Positions 24,089 to 37,122 of a stretch of DNA of 64,000 nucleotides are shown in pieces; the first letter of the stretch is position 1, and every line of letters starts with the position of its first letter. Source of the DNA: Carya illinoinensis (Eukaryota; Streptophyta; Magnoliopsida; Fagales; Juglandaceae); the NCBI RefSeq assembly GCF_018687715.1, contig NC_056758.1:39341467-39405466 (forward strand). Direction: 5' to 3'. The notes below the pieces were generated by a model that saw only the letters and a list, made by a program, of their open reading frames with translations, made no database searches and was not told where the DNA came from. Made by a program: the position numbers and the translations under genes.

Positions 24089-25750
24089 TTTCCATCTTTT
24101 TGGCTCTTGTGGTCCTTGGCTCTAGATGGTTTAGTACTCGTGCGAGCACATACTAGATGTTTACTTTTTTTATTCTGGTTCATTTTGGGAGCGTCTGTGA
24201 ATGAGCTTGCATGCTAGAATATTGGTGTGGGTTATTCTGGGATGTACTTCCTTTTTCTTCCCAATCTTTTTTCTCTTCGGGAAATGTAAATTGATTTGAG
24301 ATGGAATGGAAGAAGCACCAATTCTTCACCTTATTACTTTCTTTTTTCAGCTTTTATAAGATTAGTTGTTTCCGGGGATTTTCATTTCTGAGAGACTGGT
24401 GGTTTCGGAAAATTCTGGTGATAAGGTAGAAGGAAGAGTAACGTGGGGAGCTGGGATTGAGGGTCATAGTAAAGGAGAGCACGTGTAAGGCTATGCAGGC
24501 ATAGACTCTGTAGGTGTGCCTGATGCGGCGAGGTGAAGCTGCACCCAGGTTGCTGATCACAACTGTTGGTGAGGCTTTAATGTACTCAAATTTTGTTATC
24601 TGTGTACATTTATTAAATATTTGGGTTTGTTCTGTCGTGACTACCGTGATTTAATGCCATTCTCTGTTGCAGTCCACCATGAGACTCAACGGTATCGAGA
24701 TAGAGTAGTATGATCAAATTACATTAAACGACGTCACCCTTGCCATGTTTCGCTTGGTCCATTGCTGTGTCCTTTCTTTAGGAAGAAACTAAAGAAAATA
24801 CATTGATCTTTTTTCAAAGTAACAAAAGAATAATAAGTTACGTTTAGATGTAATAATCTGAGATCATTTGTATATAATAATAATAAATTATTTATAAATA
24901 AGAACGGTTTCATTACGTCACAAATATTTTGAGAGTGGTACACCGCAAAGCGAAATATTTATGGGTTTGAGTTGCATAGCTGCACACACACCGTTATGAC
25001 AAATAGAGGCCATTGCTACCTAGGTATAGAGGATATATAGTTGGACCTTCATTTATGTTGAAAATGACTGCATACGACAATGATTGGAAACAGCGTCTCG
25101 TTATGCTTCAAATAGTTAGCAACCCGAGAAAGTGGTTAATTGTAGCGAAATCAGGCTGGCTCTATACACTTTAACAGTTAATGCTCAAGAAGAATAAATT
25201 CACGTCAGAAGTTCTCGGTGTCTGTGATAAAGTTGGATTACTGTCTGGATGGATGCATGCAGGATGGGTACTGAAATTTAAACACATAATTATTTTTATT
25301 TCCGCGAGACATCGAAAGAAAAATCGAAATTGCTGTTGGCGCTTTGGGCCAAGAAAAAAGACTCAAATCTAGAGTCTGGAGTCTTTAAATTCCAGATATA
25401 GTACTCTGGGGTCTTTAAATTCCAGGCTGAAAAATCAAAGACTCAAATCTGAACGGAGGCCGAACGTACAAGAGTACAACTACACTTTTGAAATGTGAGC
25501 AACAAGGTACGCGCGTACGTATTCACGGCCAAACAAAAATAAATAAATAAAAATTCGAAAAAATAAAAATAGGAATGCAATAGCGTACAATATATATATA
25601 TATATATCAAAAGAAAAAATAAAAGTATTATAATTACTAAGAATATAAACTAATGTCATTTTATAATAATATAATAGTTTAGATTTATTTCAGGACGACC
25701 TCCTTCGTGGAGTCGACACCTTTTGGTATAAAAAAAGAGAAAACCTTAGG
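24089..25750. other. GDU 3' flank and AT-rich spacer
   Basis: The GDU 3' UTR occupies the first part. A small direct repeat, TCTTTAAATTCCAG in a TCTGGAGTC/TCTGGGGTC context, occurs twice 30 bases apart near 25375-25425. A (TA)n tract lies near 25589-25608. No gene recognised. Confidence 0.5.
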
Positions 25751-27330
25751 ACCGGTTGAGCTTATAACCCCAAAAAAATAGCCCCCCAATAGTGGATTGC
25801 CACGTACACTGCACACCCAACTTTCTATATGACCGCACTATACACAATCTCTCAACTATTCACTCCCCCTCCCTTCTCGCACGAAACGCCCTCTTCTTCC
25901 TCTGAAATTTAGGGTCACCAAAAGTCCAAGATGTTGAAGAAGATGACCCAGAAGTGATCTTCCCCTTCTTGAGCTTCAACTCCCTGTTGTTGCCAATCTT
26001 AGTTTCTTTTCGTCTTTCTACTTTCTTTCCACCTATTTTTTTTCTTCCAGTAATTTATCTTGTATTTCTGCATAATTGGTGACTATTTTTTTTTTTTTAG
26101 TATAAAAAAACTGAGATTGCAGAAAATATTTTCTTCAAAACGTCAGAGTTTGCTTACTTCGATTTTTCTTCATATTGTCTGAGTGCGGCAACTGGAGGTA
26201 GGCAACATCTTGGTCTTGGGTAGTAGTGCAAAGAGATGGGGTTGATGATAATTGACGAAGATGAAAAGAGGGAAAGAGTTCCCTTGGGGTTGCTATGGCT
26301 GAGTCAATGGGTTTCCCCTCAGTCTCGACTCTGCCCTGGTAGACAAGATGAGTAGTTGGAAAAGTTTTGAGAGGTAATTTTCAGCTTGAGAAACCCTAAC
26401 TTCGTAGTTATTTTTTCTGGGATGTATCTATGTCGGCTTCCAAGAACATTTTGTAAATGGGATGAACTAGGGATTCGAAGATTTTTCAATGGAATGGTTC
26501 ACAATCGTCATCGGTTTGATGTTCTGATTTTTTGTTCAAAACAAAAGGTGATTCAAATTGGTTTGCATGTTTGGATTTGTGATTTGATTTGCTTTTGTAA
26601 AAATCCAACTTCATAGAATGTTGATTTGAGGCATTGACGGTGGTATCAGGGATTAATGCATCAATCTGGGGTAGAGACGAGGAGAATGATAGTGCAGAAT
26701 CGCAGATTGAAGGAGGAATGGTGGTCCGTGGGTGAGGTGTGACGTGATTGTGTGTGGGTGCATCTACTCTCTATTTTGTGTGATGTCTAACGTGGCAACT
26801 AATAATAGGAGGGCTGCTTTTCTAGGAAAACCAGCCGGACCGCTCAGAAGCGTTTCTGATAAAAAAAACGTTGCATGGAAAAAATGTGAAGTGAAGGAAA
26901 CCGTGGAACCTGAGTTTGGGAACACATATTTTTATTTGAATGAGAAGGAAGCAGAAAATTTTCTAACCCCCTTGGTACTGCCCCTTCTCCATTTCTGAGG
27001 AATTAATTTCCTAGCTTCTTCTTCAAACTGTACCTCATTGCCTCCAACACGATTGGGTAAGAGGATCATTTTTCCCATTTGGTTTTGCAAATTGAGGAGT
27101 CGTAGCTTCTCGATGAGAGATAGACAGTGATGATAATTTTGAGATCGTCTTTTTGTTTGTGAATTTTGTTGTTCTTCTCAGCGATCTTCGACGTGTCTGC
27201 TAAGAGGTTTCACTCCGCAATGCTAGAGCAAGGAATTAGAGTCTGTTGCAACAAAACATGATTAAATTGAGCTTTGAGAGAGACGAAAGAGCGGGAGAGA
27301 TCTGAGAAACAAAACCACTAGGTGTTTTCC
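25751..27330. other. Less AT-rich block, unrecognised
   Basis: Composition differs from its surroundings: a CT-rich leader-like stretch at 25850-25990, then mixed sequence with GA-rich pieces to about 27300. Short frames such as 26386-26616 and 26732-26998 resemble nothing I know. It could be a noncoding transcript, a decayed gene or an unidentified transposon body. I found no terminal repeats. Confidence 0.35.
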
Positions 27331-30180
27331 TCTCTCTTTTTTCTATTTTCTTTTAATATTTTTTTAACCTTCTTAATTATTAAGAAATCTTTTTAAAAAA
27401 ATAAATAACTTTATTAATAATCACATTCTTAATTATTAAATAAATAAACTAAAATAAATATAACGATAAATTTGAGTAACTCCACTAATGTTTTCTTTTT
27501 ATTATACATAGTACTGCACATAGAAATGATAAGATTTGTACGAGCATGGGGTTAAAAGCAGCCAAAAAAATGAAGACCTCGTACGAACTCTGGAAACTAC
27601 GAGCCCATTGTATCATTTCCCTTTTGTGGCAAATTAATGAATGCCAGGTGTCTGTGACTTCTTTCCTTGCATGTGCAATCTCCCCCAATATTCCAACTGC
27701 TTTTCGACTTTCCAAGCAGTTTTTTTTTTTTTTTACCAAAGGCAAGTGAAGTACTGATGCTCTTTCTTTCTTCTCATAGGCATAATTCGTGTGTACTTCC
27801 ATCGATTCTATATCTAGGTGGTACCTTCTACTTGATTAATAGATCCACTTTTTCGGCCTAAATCGATGATCAGTTCATAATCGAAAACTCATGTCTCTTA
27901 CTTATTATTTACTAAGATAAAATAATAATATCTTTATCATAATAATATCTTAACATATATAATCAACTCATCACTAATTTTTCTTTTCCATTTTAACCAT
28001 CCATCAAGTTGCAAAAGTTTATTCTGTCCCCCAATTGATTCTGGGAAACTCAAATAATTGAGTTACAATAGAATAAACGTGCATATATAATACATTATTA
28101 TTTAACTAATATAATATACAGTTATTTTTTATGTAACTTCTGATGTGATTGGCTGCATTAATTTTTTTTTAATATATAACAAATTGTATCAGTAGAATAT
28201 ATAAAAGAATACGCAAAAGTAAATTTATTGTTCCTAAAAATTTTCGATTGATTGCTAATAAGACGTTGAAAAAGATGGAAAAAAGAAGAGGAAGAAGGCA
28301 ACTATCAACTTCACTAGCATTAGCAGAAACAAATTAAAGAAGGAAAAAAAAAAAAACTTTTATAATGGCACCTAAGTATGGTCCTTATCATTCCTATTAT
28401 CCACGCAGCGCCACCTTGAAAACTGGATACCATCCGACTCAAAATTGTACAAAAAAAATCCTCCCATGCATATATAGTCAGATCATGAACTTTCCTTATC
28501 TGTCATTAAAAAAGACATATTGTTAGAAAAAAAAAAAAAATTGTTATTATTATTATTATTATTATTTTCCTGAGATCATAAGACATATATAGTTTGGTGA
28601 GTGAGAAGCACCATTGATTAATTTCTTGTAGCCTTGCTCGTGAATATATATGCTGCCGTTTGTAACTTGACCCAATATAGATGGCGATCGATATTCTGAA
28701 TGAAGCAAACGTCACATTGTACGTGTTAAGAAATCATGATCACGAGTAAGCCTAAATAGCACAAAGCGTGATGATCGACAGTGCCATTACGACGACATCC
28801 ATTAGGGTCTGCATCACATATTCCCCCATAATGTTGGCTTGAGTGCTACAATTCATGTACCCAGCTTTGATTGGCCCACTCAGATCAATTCGGAATAGAT
28901 TAAAGGCTGTTTGTATACCTCATGAATCTCTGATCTGAAACTTATTTGACTAACTTGAAAGTTGCCTTGCCTGCTTGTATATATACTAAATTAATGGAGA
29001 TCTCTGCAAAATCCATTTCTTAGGGTTTTGTGGTTGAAGATTGTAAGTAAAGAAACAGAGAACAAATATATATATATGTATATCTGTCTATTCAAAGATC
29101 GGGATGAGGTGCCAATAATTATAATTGAGACCTTCATTCCATGCTTCGTGTCAAATCAACACATTCTGAATATTATATATAATTCCAAATAACTATAGCC
29201 GTTTGATTTGTACGTACTTTTATTTTTTCTCCATATAAAGTTTGGAAAACTACTATTCTTAGGATTTTTATGTGTATCTGGCTAGAAATGGACCATGTGG
29301 ATGATCAGCTAGAGGTCTTCGTTCAATTTTCGGGACAAAGATTGGCCTTTGAAGCTTAGAGGCTGAGTGGCCGGCCACTTCACAACCCATAATGTTGAAC
29401 GCGTAGGTGAAATATCGCATAGGTATTATTATATTGCCAACCTCAAATTCGGGTAGAAGGAAGCTTGATCCGTACGTGTTGTTTTCTAGTAATTAGGCAA
29501 TGATGAGAAAAAAATATATATATTCGGTGACGGAAATAATTATATATTTCTTCATCAATGTGGCACGACCAAGTACTCGAGATCGGCCGGTAAGACGATC
29601 GAGCATTTGAAGTTCATGTGATCTGATACTCTTTAATCACTTGAATCTAGTGTAGACTGAGACTACGCACAAATTAAGCCATGGAAGTACTCCTGAGATT
29701 ATATATATATGTATATATGTATATAAATAATACAAAAACTGGTTTAATTTTTTTTTTCCCTGGTTAATTAAGTTGAACTTGATAGAGAAAATTCGAGGCA
29801 TAAAGCTGTACAAATGCTTTACAAAAAGTCTTACCAAAAGTTAAATTAATGGATGGTGCTGTTGCGCCCGATGCGATGGTTAATTATGACCGGGAGAAGT
29901 GATCGATGATGATTTTTTAATATTCATTGATCATTTTTTTCTATCATTACCATCACAAGCATTTCTCTAAATTAATAACAAAGCACGGCAAGTGTTGCTA
30001 ACCAATCAACGCAAAAAGTTATCCGATCAGAGCCATCGACTCATCGCGTTTTTGCTGTCAACACGAGGGGCTTATAGAAAAGTACTAATGGTTTAATTGT
30101 TGGCGGGCCACGATTTGTAGAGTTGGCATGATGGAATTACTTGGACTTGTGCTAGCTGTGCAGTAGGTGTACATGCATCA
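27331..30180. other. AT-rich spacer; nothing recognised
   Basis: Contains an A-run and (TTA)n tract at about 28529-28567 and many short TATA tracts. No coding, RNA or transposon feature could be supported. Confidence 0.5.
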
Positions 30181-30196
30181 TATATAAAATGAATCC
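30181..30196. repeat. Target-site duplication, left copy
   Basis: Sixteen bases, identical to 31993-32008, bounding the LINE derivative. The length is typical of L1-type target-primed integration. Confidence 0.85.
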
Positions 30197-31992
30197 TTTT
30201 ATTTTTTTAAGCAAGCTTGCATATCATTAAAGAAAATAATTCAAGTTAATGGTTATGAAAGAGGGTCTTTCCCACTATCAATATATAGAATACTAGTAGA
30301 AATAATATCTAAATAAATGCTATCAAATATAGAGTTTGTAGTGGCCCATTGCACCACGAAGTGCGGGACTGATACTAGGATTGATCGATTTTTTTCAACC
30401 TCCCATCTTTGTGTGATCTTAGTGAGTTTGCAATGTCGTTTGAAATCGGGGTAATTTGCCAAACAACATCCTCTCCATAGATGGAAGAAATGACCAATTG
30501 GGAGTCTATCACTAATTGGATGGATGGGTAATTGATGTGTTCCGCCATTTTGAGCTTTGCTGCTAAAGCTTCTGCTATCACCAGACTAGTAGTAAGATTT
30601 TTCTCAATCCATATTTCAATAACCTCCCATTTGGCATTCCTGCTTATTGCTGAAATTGAAGAGAAAGAGTTTCTAATAGCTATATCAAAGGAGATACAAA
30701 TATTGTTTTGGAGTGTTTTTTGCCATAATTTCTCAACCGAAACGTTTTGCTTTTCTTTCCATGCATGTAGATTTTCTTGGTATGAATAGTTCAGCTGCTA
30801 TGATGCTTGGTGAAGAGAAAGATCCATATGATTATGAACTATATCATTCCTAAGCCGTCAAATGAAATCAAAAATCAGTATTACAAAGAGTTTGAGTGGT
30901 TGCTCTTCTTGTGAATTGAGTCCAAGCTTTTGTTTGGGATTTAAGATGAAGTGGAACTAATCATTCATAGAGTTTATCGCCAAGGAAGAGAAATTTAATG
31001 GCTATCTACTCTCCATAGGATTCTAGTAATGAGACATTCAATAAAGAGATGTAGAAGAATTTCTTCTTTTTCATCACAAAGAGGACAATTTAATAAGGGG
31101 ATGCTTGGGATAAATTAATCTTTTTAATCTCTCTATAGTTGGAAGTATATCCCAAAGGATTTTTCATAAAAGAAGCTTGTGACGATTATAGATTATGAGT
31201 TTCCATATCTCTTTCCAATGGCTAATGTCTAACTCAAGCTTTATTCGAATAAATTTCTTACAAGCCAATCCAAATAAAGGATCTACATCCACTCCTAGAT
31301 ACTTACCAAGAGCCCTCTTGATCATGGAAGCAGTTTTTTCTATCATGTGTTTTCTAGTCAGGCCATGTATTTGGACATAGAAAATGGATATATTGAGGCT
31401 AATTTCTTGCCATGAAGAACGGCAACTTTTAAGAATGAGGAGGTCCCTTTTGAAGTTTCAGGGGATTTAGTTCATTATTCTTTGTATATCACTTGCATTT
31501 TGAAGTGTGAAGAGAAATAGATTAACATCTAGATCTTCAATATGTAACTTAAGGACAAAGTTCCAAACTGCCCTAGAGGAAGCATGTAGTGAAATCTTGT
31601 TGAGAGGTCGAGTTGCAACTATTCTGCCAATGAGTGCTAAATCTTTGTTTTCATTTACAGGTTTATTTTTTGGAAAAAGACATAAATCCTCCCATGAAAG
31701 TGCTTCAGCCTAGTTGATCAATTTTTCCATGTCCATAAAAAAAAAGTTGTTTGGAAAATAGAAAGGTAAAAGAGAAGGAAGTTTAAAATAAGGTGGGGTG
31801 GGTTCTGGACCTTGCTACTGATCTTTTCTTCAAAGAGCTGGCTGAGGTCTACCTTTGGATTTTCTATCTTTTGATGATGTCAATAGCTTCTTTTCTTATC
31901 AAACCCCACTTTATGAGATGTTGGGTCCTTGTCGTTAAGGGGATAGACATTGTGAAAAGAAAAAGAAGATAATGGTATGGACTACGGAGGTA
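30197..31992 (-). mobile_element. Internally deleted L1-type LINE (DUF4283 + zf-RVT + RNase H remnants) with 16-bp TSD
   Basis: TATATAAAATGAATCC occurs at 30181-30196 and, identically, at 31993-32008, so this 1.8-kb block was retrotransposed as a unit. On the minus strand the 3' end is A-rich (T-rich just after 30196), as expected for a LINE. Three relics lie in order on the minus strand. A DUF4283 domain (about 31720-31220) includes LALIGRIVATRPLNKIS and FYVQIHGLTRKHMIEKT. A zf-RVT-like piece follows (about 31200-30930, with LLHLFIECLITRILWR). Last is an RNase H piece (about 30700-30370, with VIAEALAAKLKMA and LVIDSQLVISSIYG). The endonuclease and reverse transcriptase are absent. Several stops and frame breaks are present, so it is not functional today. 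Confidence 0.88.
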
Positions 31993-32008
31993 TATATAAA
32001 ATGAATCC
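31993..32008. repeat. Target-site duplication, right copy
   Basis: Identical to 30181-30196. It marks the 5' boundary of the minus-strand LINE derivative. Confidence 0.85.
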
Positions 32009-32019
32009 ATTCGACAAAT

Positions 32020-32200
32020 ATATTGGGCTACGGAAGATTTGAAGGCTCTCTCAGTACAAGGCCTACAAAGTCTCAGGTCTTGGGTCTATTTCCAAGATTG
32101 GGCTATGGAAAAGCCCAGGATCTCTTCTCTCTCTCTCTCACACACACACACACATTGGGCTATGGAAGATTGGAAGGCTCTCTGTCTTTCTCTCTGTCAA
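32020..32200. repeat. Degenerate triplication plus (CT)n(CA)n microsatellite
   Basis: The word TTGGGCTAYGGAAGATTTGAAGG or a close variant appears at about 32023, 32098 and 32155, each followed by a CTCTCTC-type stretch. The second copy runs into (CT)n(CA)n at 32129-32154. The remaining sequence to 33514 is AT-rich spacer with a (GT)n run near 32866-32880 and no gene. Confidence 0.7.
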
Positions 32201-33514
32201 TACCATGGCAAAGCGAAGGATCGATATACGACAGGAAAGGGGAAAAAATAGAAGCGAAAAGAAACTTGTGGAACCACGAATTAACAAGATCCATGGGACA
32301 AGCGTACAAAAGATAACGCATTTAATATATAAGTTTGGAAAGCAGACAGAGAGAATGCCCCCCATATGCACATTAAAAAAACAAAAAAAGGTTGAGGAGT
32401 TTGGTGTGATTAATATTACATTGTTGTGCATTTCGAAGTTTTAAAAACTCTATCAGATTGTCTAAAGATTCAACGCATGCTGCTAGACCGTCTAATTAAC
32501 CGACCCAAAACATGTAAACATCTCCATCCCTTCAGTTGGAATAGTACTACTACTGTCTTGTCCCACTAATTATTAATTCAGCTGCGTCAACCCGTTCTTG
32601 CAATTCGTCCACCTGGAGCAACATCAAAATTCCCGATTATTAAACTTTTCAGAGAATCGAATGAATTAGTCGTGACTTGATTAATCATTATTTAATCCAT
32701 GAGTTCGACTCAATTAAATCATGACTTAAATATTAGGCATCATGCATGCATGCAGCTGATCATTGGAGATCATGGATTAAAAGTTTTGGATATCATGATC
32801 AAGATGATCTTGATCATGATACATCATCAATTATGAATATACGAGTATATACATACACACATACATGTGTGTGTGTGTGTGGTCTGTCTTGCAGCTCATT
32901 GCGGTTTATATTGAGACAGTGAGACTTGAGACGATGTATCCAGTAAGTAACATCGACCTGATCATGGATTCATGAGAAAAATATTATAAGGTGGTCTGAA
33001 ATATTCCACCTTTTTATGTAGCTAGCAAGTTGTTTGGGAATAGCTAAAATCAAATGAACTATAATTAATTTAAGATGAAGCAAACTAACTGTCGATGATC
33101 ACGCGCGTGGTGTTTGTCAACATGATACATGACATGCAGCTAGCTGGATTGTGCTTGACCAAATGCTGGATGTGGAGATATTACGACTTTTATGATGACG
33201 GACCATCCAACAAACTCATAAATTAACTACCTAAATGGCATCATATTTTCGTAATTTTATGGAGTTAACCAATAAATTAATTAAATCTAACACATCCAAT
33301 CGCATCATGCGTTAATTTCATAATTAATTATTGCTTCTTGGTTTAATTTAATTAGTTGAATTTAATCAAATTTCTACATTTGACGGCTGACATTCCAACA
33401 ACAGGGGATATGACTCAAATAAGCACTACTCTGGTTTAAAAGGGGAAACTCCAATGAATTAAGAAGCTCAACTGTATTTCCAAGACATTCGATCCCGTAC
33501 GTAGTTCATACCAC

Positions 33515-35027
33515 ATGGGATCCGTCCTGAGTTGCATTTGTCCACAGAAGGCCGATGATGAAGGCCGGTATGTAAAAGCCAACGTTTTTCCATGCATATT
33601 TCAACTCTGAATGGAAGTACTCGAATTCAGCCTGAAACGTTTGTTGTTTTTCTTTTTTCTTTGTTTGTGGTTGGAACGGGACTTTTTTTGTGTCAACGCA
33701 GTCGTTGGAAGCAACGCTACATGGAGGATATTCACTTACAAAGAGTTGCATGCAGCAACTAACGGATTCAGCGAGGAGAAGAAGCTTGGCGAGGGGTGGT
33801 TTGGAAGTGTTTATTTGGGAAAAACCTCCGATGGCCTTCAGGTAATGGCCACATAAGCTTAACTATCATGTCCGTCAAATTTCAGTTTCTGGTCGCCGGT
33901 ACTGTTCAATAATGTTCAGAGAACAATTATCCTTTTTTTTTTTTTTTTAATTTTATTTGGTGGCTATTTTCGTGCAGATAGCTGTGAAAAAATTGAAGGC
34001 ATTGAGTTCTAAAGCGGAGATGGAATTTGCAGTGGAAGTGGAAGTTCTTGGAAGGGTTCGGCACAAGAATTTGTTGGGTCTCAGTGGGTACTGCGCTGGG
34101 ACTGATCAACGGCTCATAGTCTATGACTACATGCCTAACCTCACCTTGCTATCTTATTTGCACGGCCAACTTGCTGGCCAAGTGCTACTGGATTGGAAGA
34201 GGAGAATGAAGATTGCAATGGGCTCTGCAGAAGGCCTAATGTAAGTGGGCCGTTTTCTTTATTGTTGATACGCACAAAGAGACATAAATGATAAAACCCA
34301 CTTGAAAATATTTGATCTTTTTATAATGGTCTTCTTTTGTTGTAAGGTATTTGCACCAAGAAGTAACACCCCACATTATTCATCGAGACATAAAGGCAAG
34401 TAATGTGCTTTTGGACTCGGATTTTGAACCATGAGTGGCTGATTTTGGATTTGCCAAGCTTATTCCAGAGGGTGTTAGCCATATGACTACCCGTATTAAG
34501 GGCACTTTGGGATACCTAGCACCCGAATATGCCATGTGGGGAAAGGTTTCCGAGAGCTGTGATGTGTACAGTTTTGGAATTCTTCTGTTCGAGATCGTCC
34601 CGGAAGAAAACCGATTGAAAAGCTCCGGGGAGGAATTAAGAGGACAATAACAGAATGGGCCGAGCCGCTCATAACCAAGGGAAGGTTTAAGGATCTTGTT
34701 GATCCAAAACTTAGGGGGAACTTCGACGAAAACCAGCTTGCACAAGCCATCACTGTTGCTGCCCTGTGTGTGCAAAGTGAGCCTGAAAAGAGACCCAACG
34801 AAGTGGTTAGCCTTCTGAAAGGGTTTGAGCCAAAAGTAAAGGTTATGCCTATGAGAATTACAAGTGCCAAATACAGGGAAGAATTGCTAGCACTTGATCA
34901 ACCTAGTGATGATGAGGGTGGCGGTCCCGATGACCACGGAGTTTTTAGTGCTTTGGAAGGCGGTCCTTACAAGAATTATGGAGACGACGGGAGATTGACC
35001 AGAATCGCGGAAGAGTACTGGCAATAG
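33515..35027 (+). pseudogene. PTI1-like receptor-like cytoplasmic kinase, disrupted copy
   Basis: Joining 33515-33567, 33712-33841, 33978-34240 and 34347-35027 gives a receptor-like cytoplasmic kinase similar to plant PTI1-like kinases (At3g15890 group). The N-terminus MGSVLSCIC carries a myristoylation-type Gly2 with adjacent cysteines, suggesting membrane anchoring. The kinase body retains the ATP loop (GEGWFG, with W where relatives have G), [35 protein letters not shown] and DVYSFGILL. It is broken by an in-frame TGA at 34432-34434, directly before the activation segment. A 1-bp loss near 34599-34601, after the EIV of helix F, shifts the frame; the rest (ITEWAEPLI onward to the stop at 35027) continues in another frame. 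RPNEVV also lacks two residues normally present between N and E. The first intron boundaries are my best guess. Confidence 0.9.
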
Positions 35028-36904
35028 ATATTTTATCTTCGTATGTAAAATTATATGTTTTGAAAATTAATTTTAAATATAAAAAAAATTTTTTTATATT
35101 GAATTATATATTTTTTGATAAAATAATAATATAATATTAAAGAGAGAGAAGAGAAAAAAAAAAGAGAGAAAAAGAGAGAGTTGGGAGGAGAGAGAAAAAA
35201 TAATAAAATAATATTTAAAAAAGGAAAATGATATCTTTAAAAATGAATAATAACAGTTCATAGTTATTTAAAATTATAAAAATAGATAAAATAATGTAGG
35301 TAATTTTAAGGCAAATTTATTTAAATTTAAGAATAAAAATAAAAATAAATAAATCATTACTAACGCTCTAAAAAGTTTGCACACATTTTTCTCATGGCAG
35401 GCTATCTATCCAAAATTAATAGCACAAAAAATCAGAAGTAATTAATATTGTGTGATATATATTTCCTTGAAGATGTAAATGTGAAACACATCACGTAATT
35501 GAATGTTTTGCTTTATATAGAAAGCAGAATGACAATATTCTTCAAAACTCATTTGAGTAGTCTAGACGATTATTGATGTGAAAATCTATCCATCTAGCTT
35601 CATTTTTCTTCTTCTTTTTCTAGGTTTTATTCAGTCTATTTTTTCAAATCTTTTTAATCTTTATTTTTATAAGCAATATTTATTATTGTTAATAAAAATA
35701 TTTCAGATAGTATTAAAAAATATATATATATATATTATAAGATTCATCTAATATATTTAACTCAAACTTGAAAAAAATCTATCTTCGATCAATTCCTCTC
35801 CTCTTCCTTCTTCTTTTTAATTAGAAAAATGATAAAACATCCACACCCCTTGACAATTTTTCTACAATCTTCAATAAAATAATATATTTTAAATTATTTA
35901 TTTTAACTCTGATTTTGATTTGATGTGGTTGAATTTAAAAATATATATATATATATTATTGTATTAATAAATTGTAAATAAAATATAGTTGAATTGTAAC
36001 TTTGCTCTTTTTAATTACTCCCACGCATCATCGGATGGAAAAGTAGACAAAATGACGCCCAAACATTCAACACGTTGGACGACAATTTAGCCACCTGTCA
36101 CCTAACAACGCAGGACAGTGACACCCACGTTTCCTAAATGAAGACTGAAGAGCGCCCTGCCCCTACTGCTTCCAAAAGGTCATGAGCCAAGGCTTTTATT
36201 TCATTTTATTGAATATTTGACCATTCTTCCACCATGCGAAGTTGTATGAGCACTCTAAGTGAAATATGCATATATAAAAAAAATAAATAAATAAAATAAA
36301 AATAAAAAAAGTTCTGTTTAGTTATTGCGGATCAAAAGTTAGCTGTAATGAATTATGTAAAATTAAAAAATTTGACTTTTAGTTATAGTCTTTATAAAAG
36401 TAAAGTCAAATTTAATATAAACTATTTAATGACTAAATGTTTAATTTATTATTTTTTTATAACATTCTCTCCCTTCCCTCAATATTTTGTCAGAAAATTC
36501 TAAGTTAATTAGCTTTTATTGCAGCAATTAATGTCAACAAGGGTTATTAGCATTATATTAAATTTATTCTTTGGCATTTATATTGAATTTTAGATAAATT
36601 TAATTAGACATTTGTAGTTTTTAATATTAAATGACTATTAAAAATATAATTTTTAACCAATAATTTAATTAGAATATAATTACTAATTAACATATAATTA
36701 ATATAATGTTAAAATATTATATAAATAATTATATTAAATTAATATTATTTTATTATATAAAGAATAAATAGATAATTCAATGTGCGGACTTGTGTGAATG
36801 GAATATCCAAAAATTAAATTCATCTCATATTAATCAAAAGTGTCCTTTAATTTTAACTAATCCAATGAGGATGTTCTATCTTAATTCATGGATGTAGTTT
36901 GGAA

Positions 36905-37122
36905 ATATGGTTTGTTCTCAATTCAATTCATTTCATTATTTTCTTTCAAAAAAAAAATTCATCTCATTATTATAATTTTTTCAAATTTTCATATAAAATA
37001 AAATAAAAATTAAATCTCAAAATAAAAATAATATTAACAATATATATTCTAACAATATTTTATTTAATTTTTAACTTTAATTTCAATTCATCTCATCTAA
37101 TTTATGAAAACAAACGAGGCAT
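36905..37122. mobile_element. AT-rich MITE, family copy
   Basis: TTCAATTCATTTCATTATT ... TTCATCTCATTATTATAATTTTTTCAAATTTTCATATAAAATAAA ... CAATTCATCTCATCTAATTTATG. Same family as the 6.5-, 8.1-, 40.1-, 51.0- and 54.4-kb copies. Confidence 0.65.
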
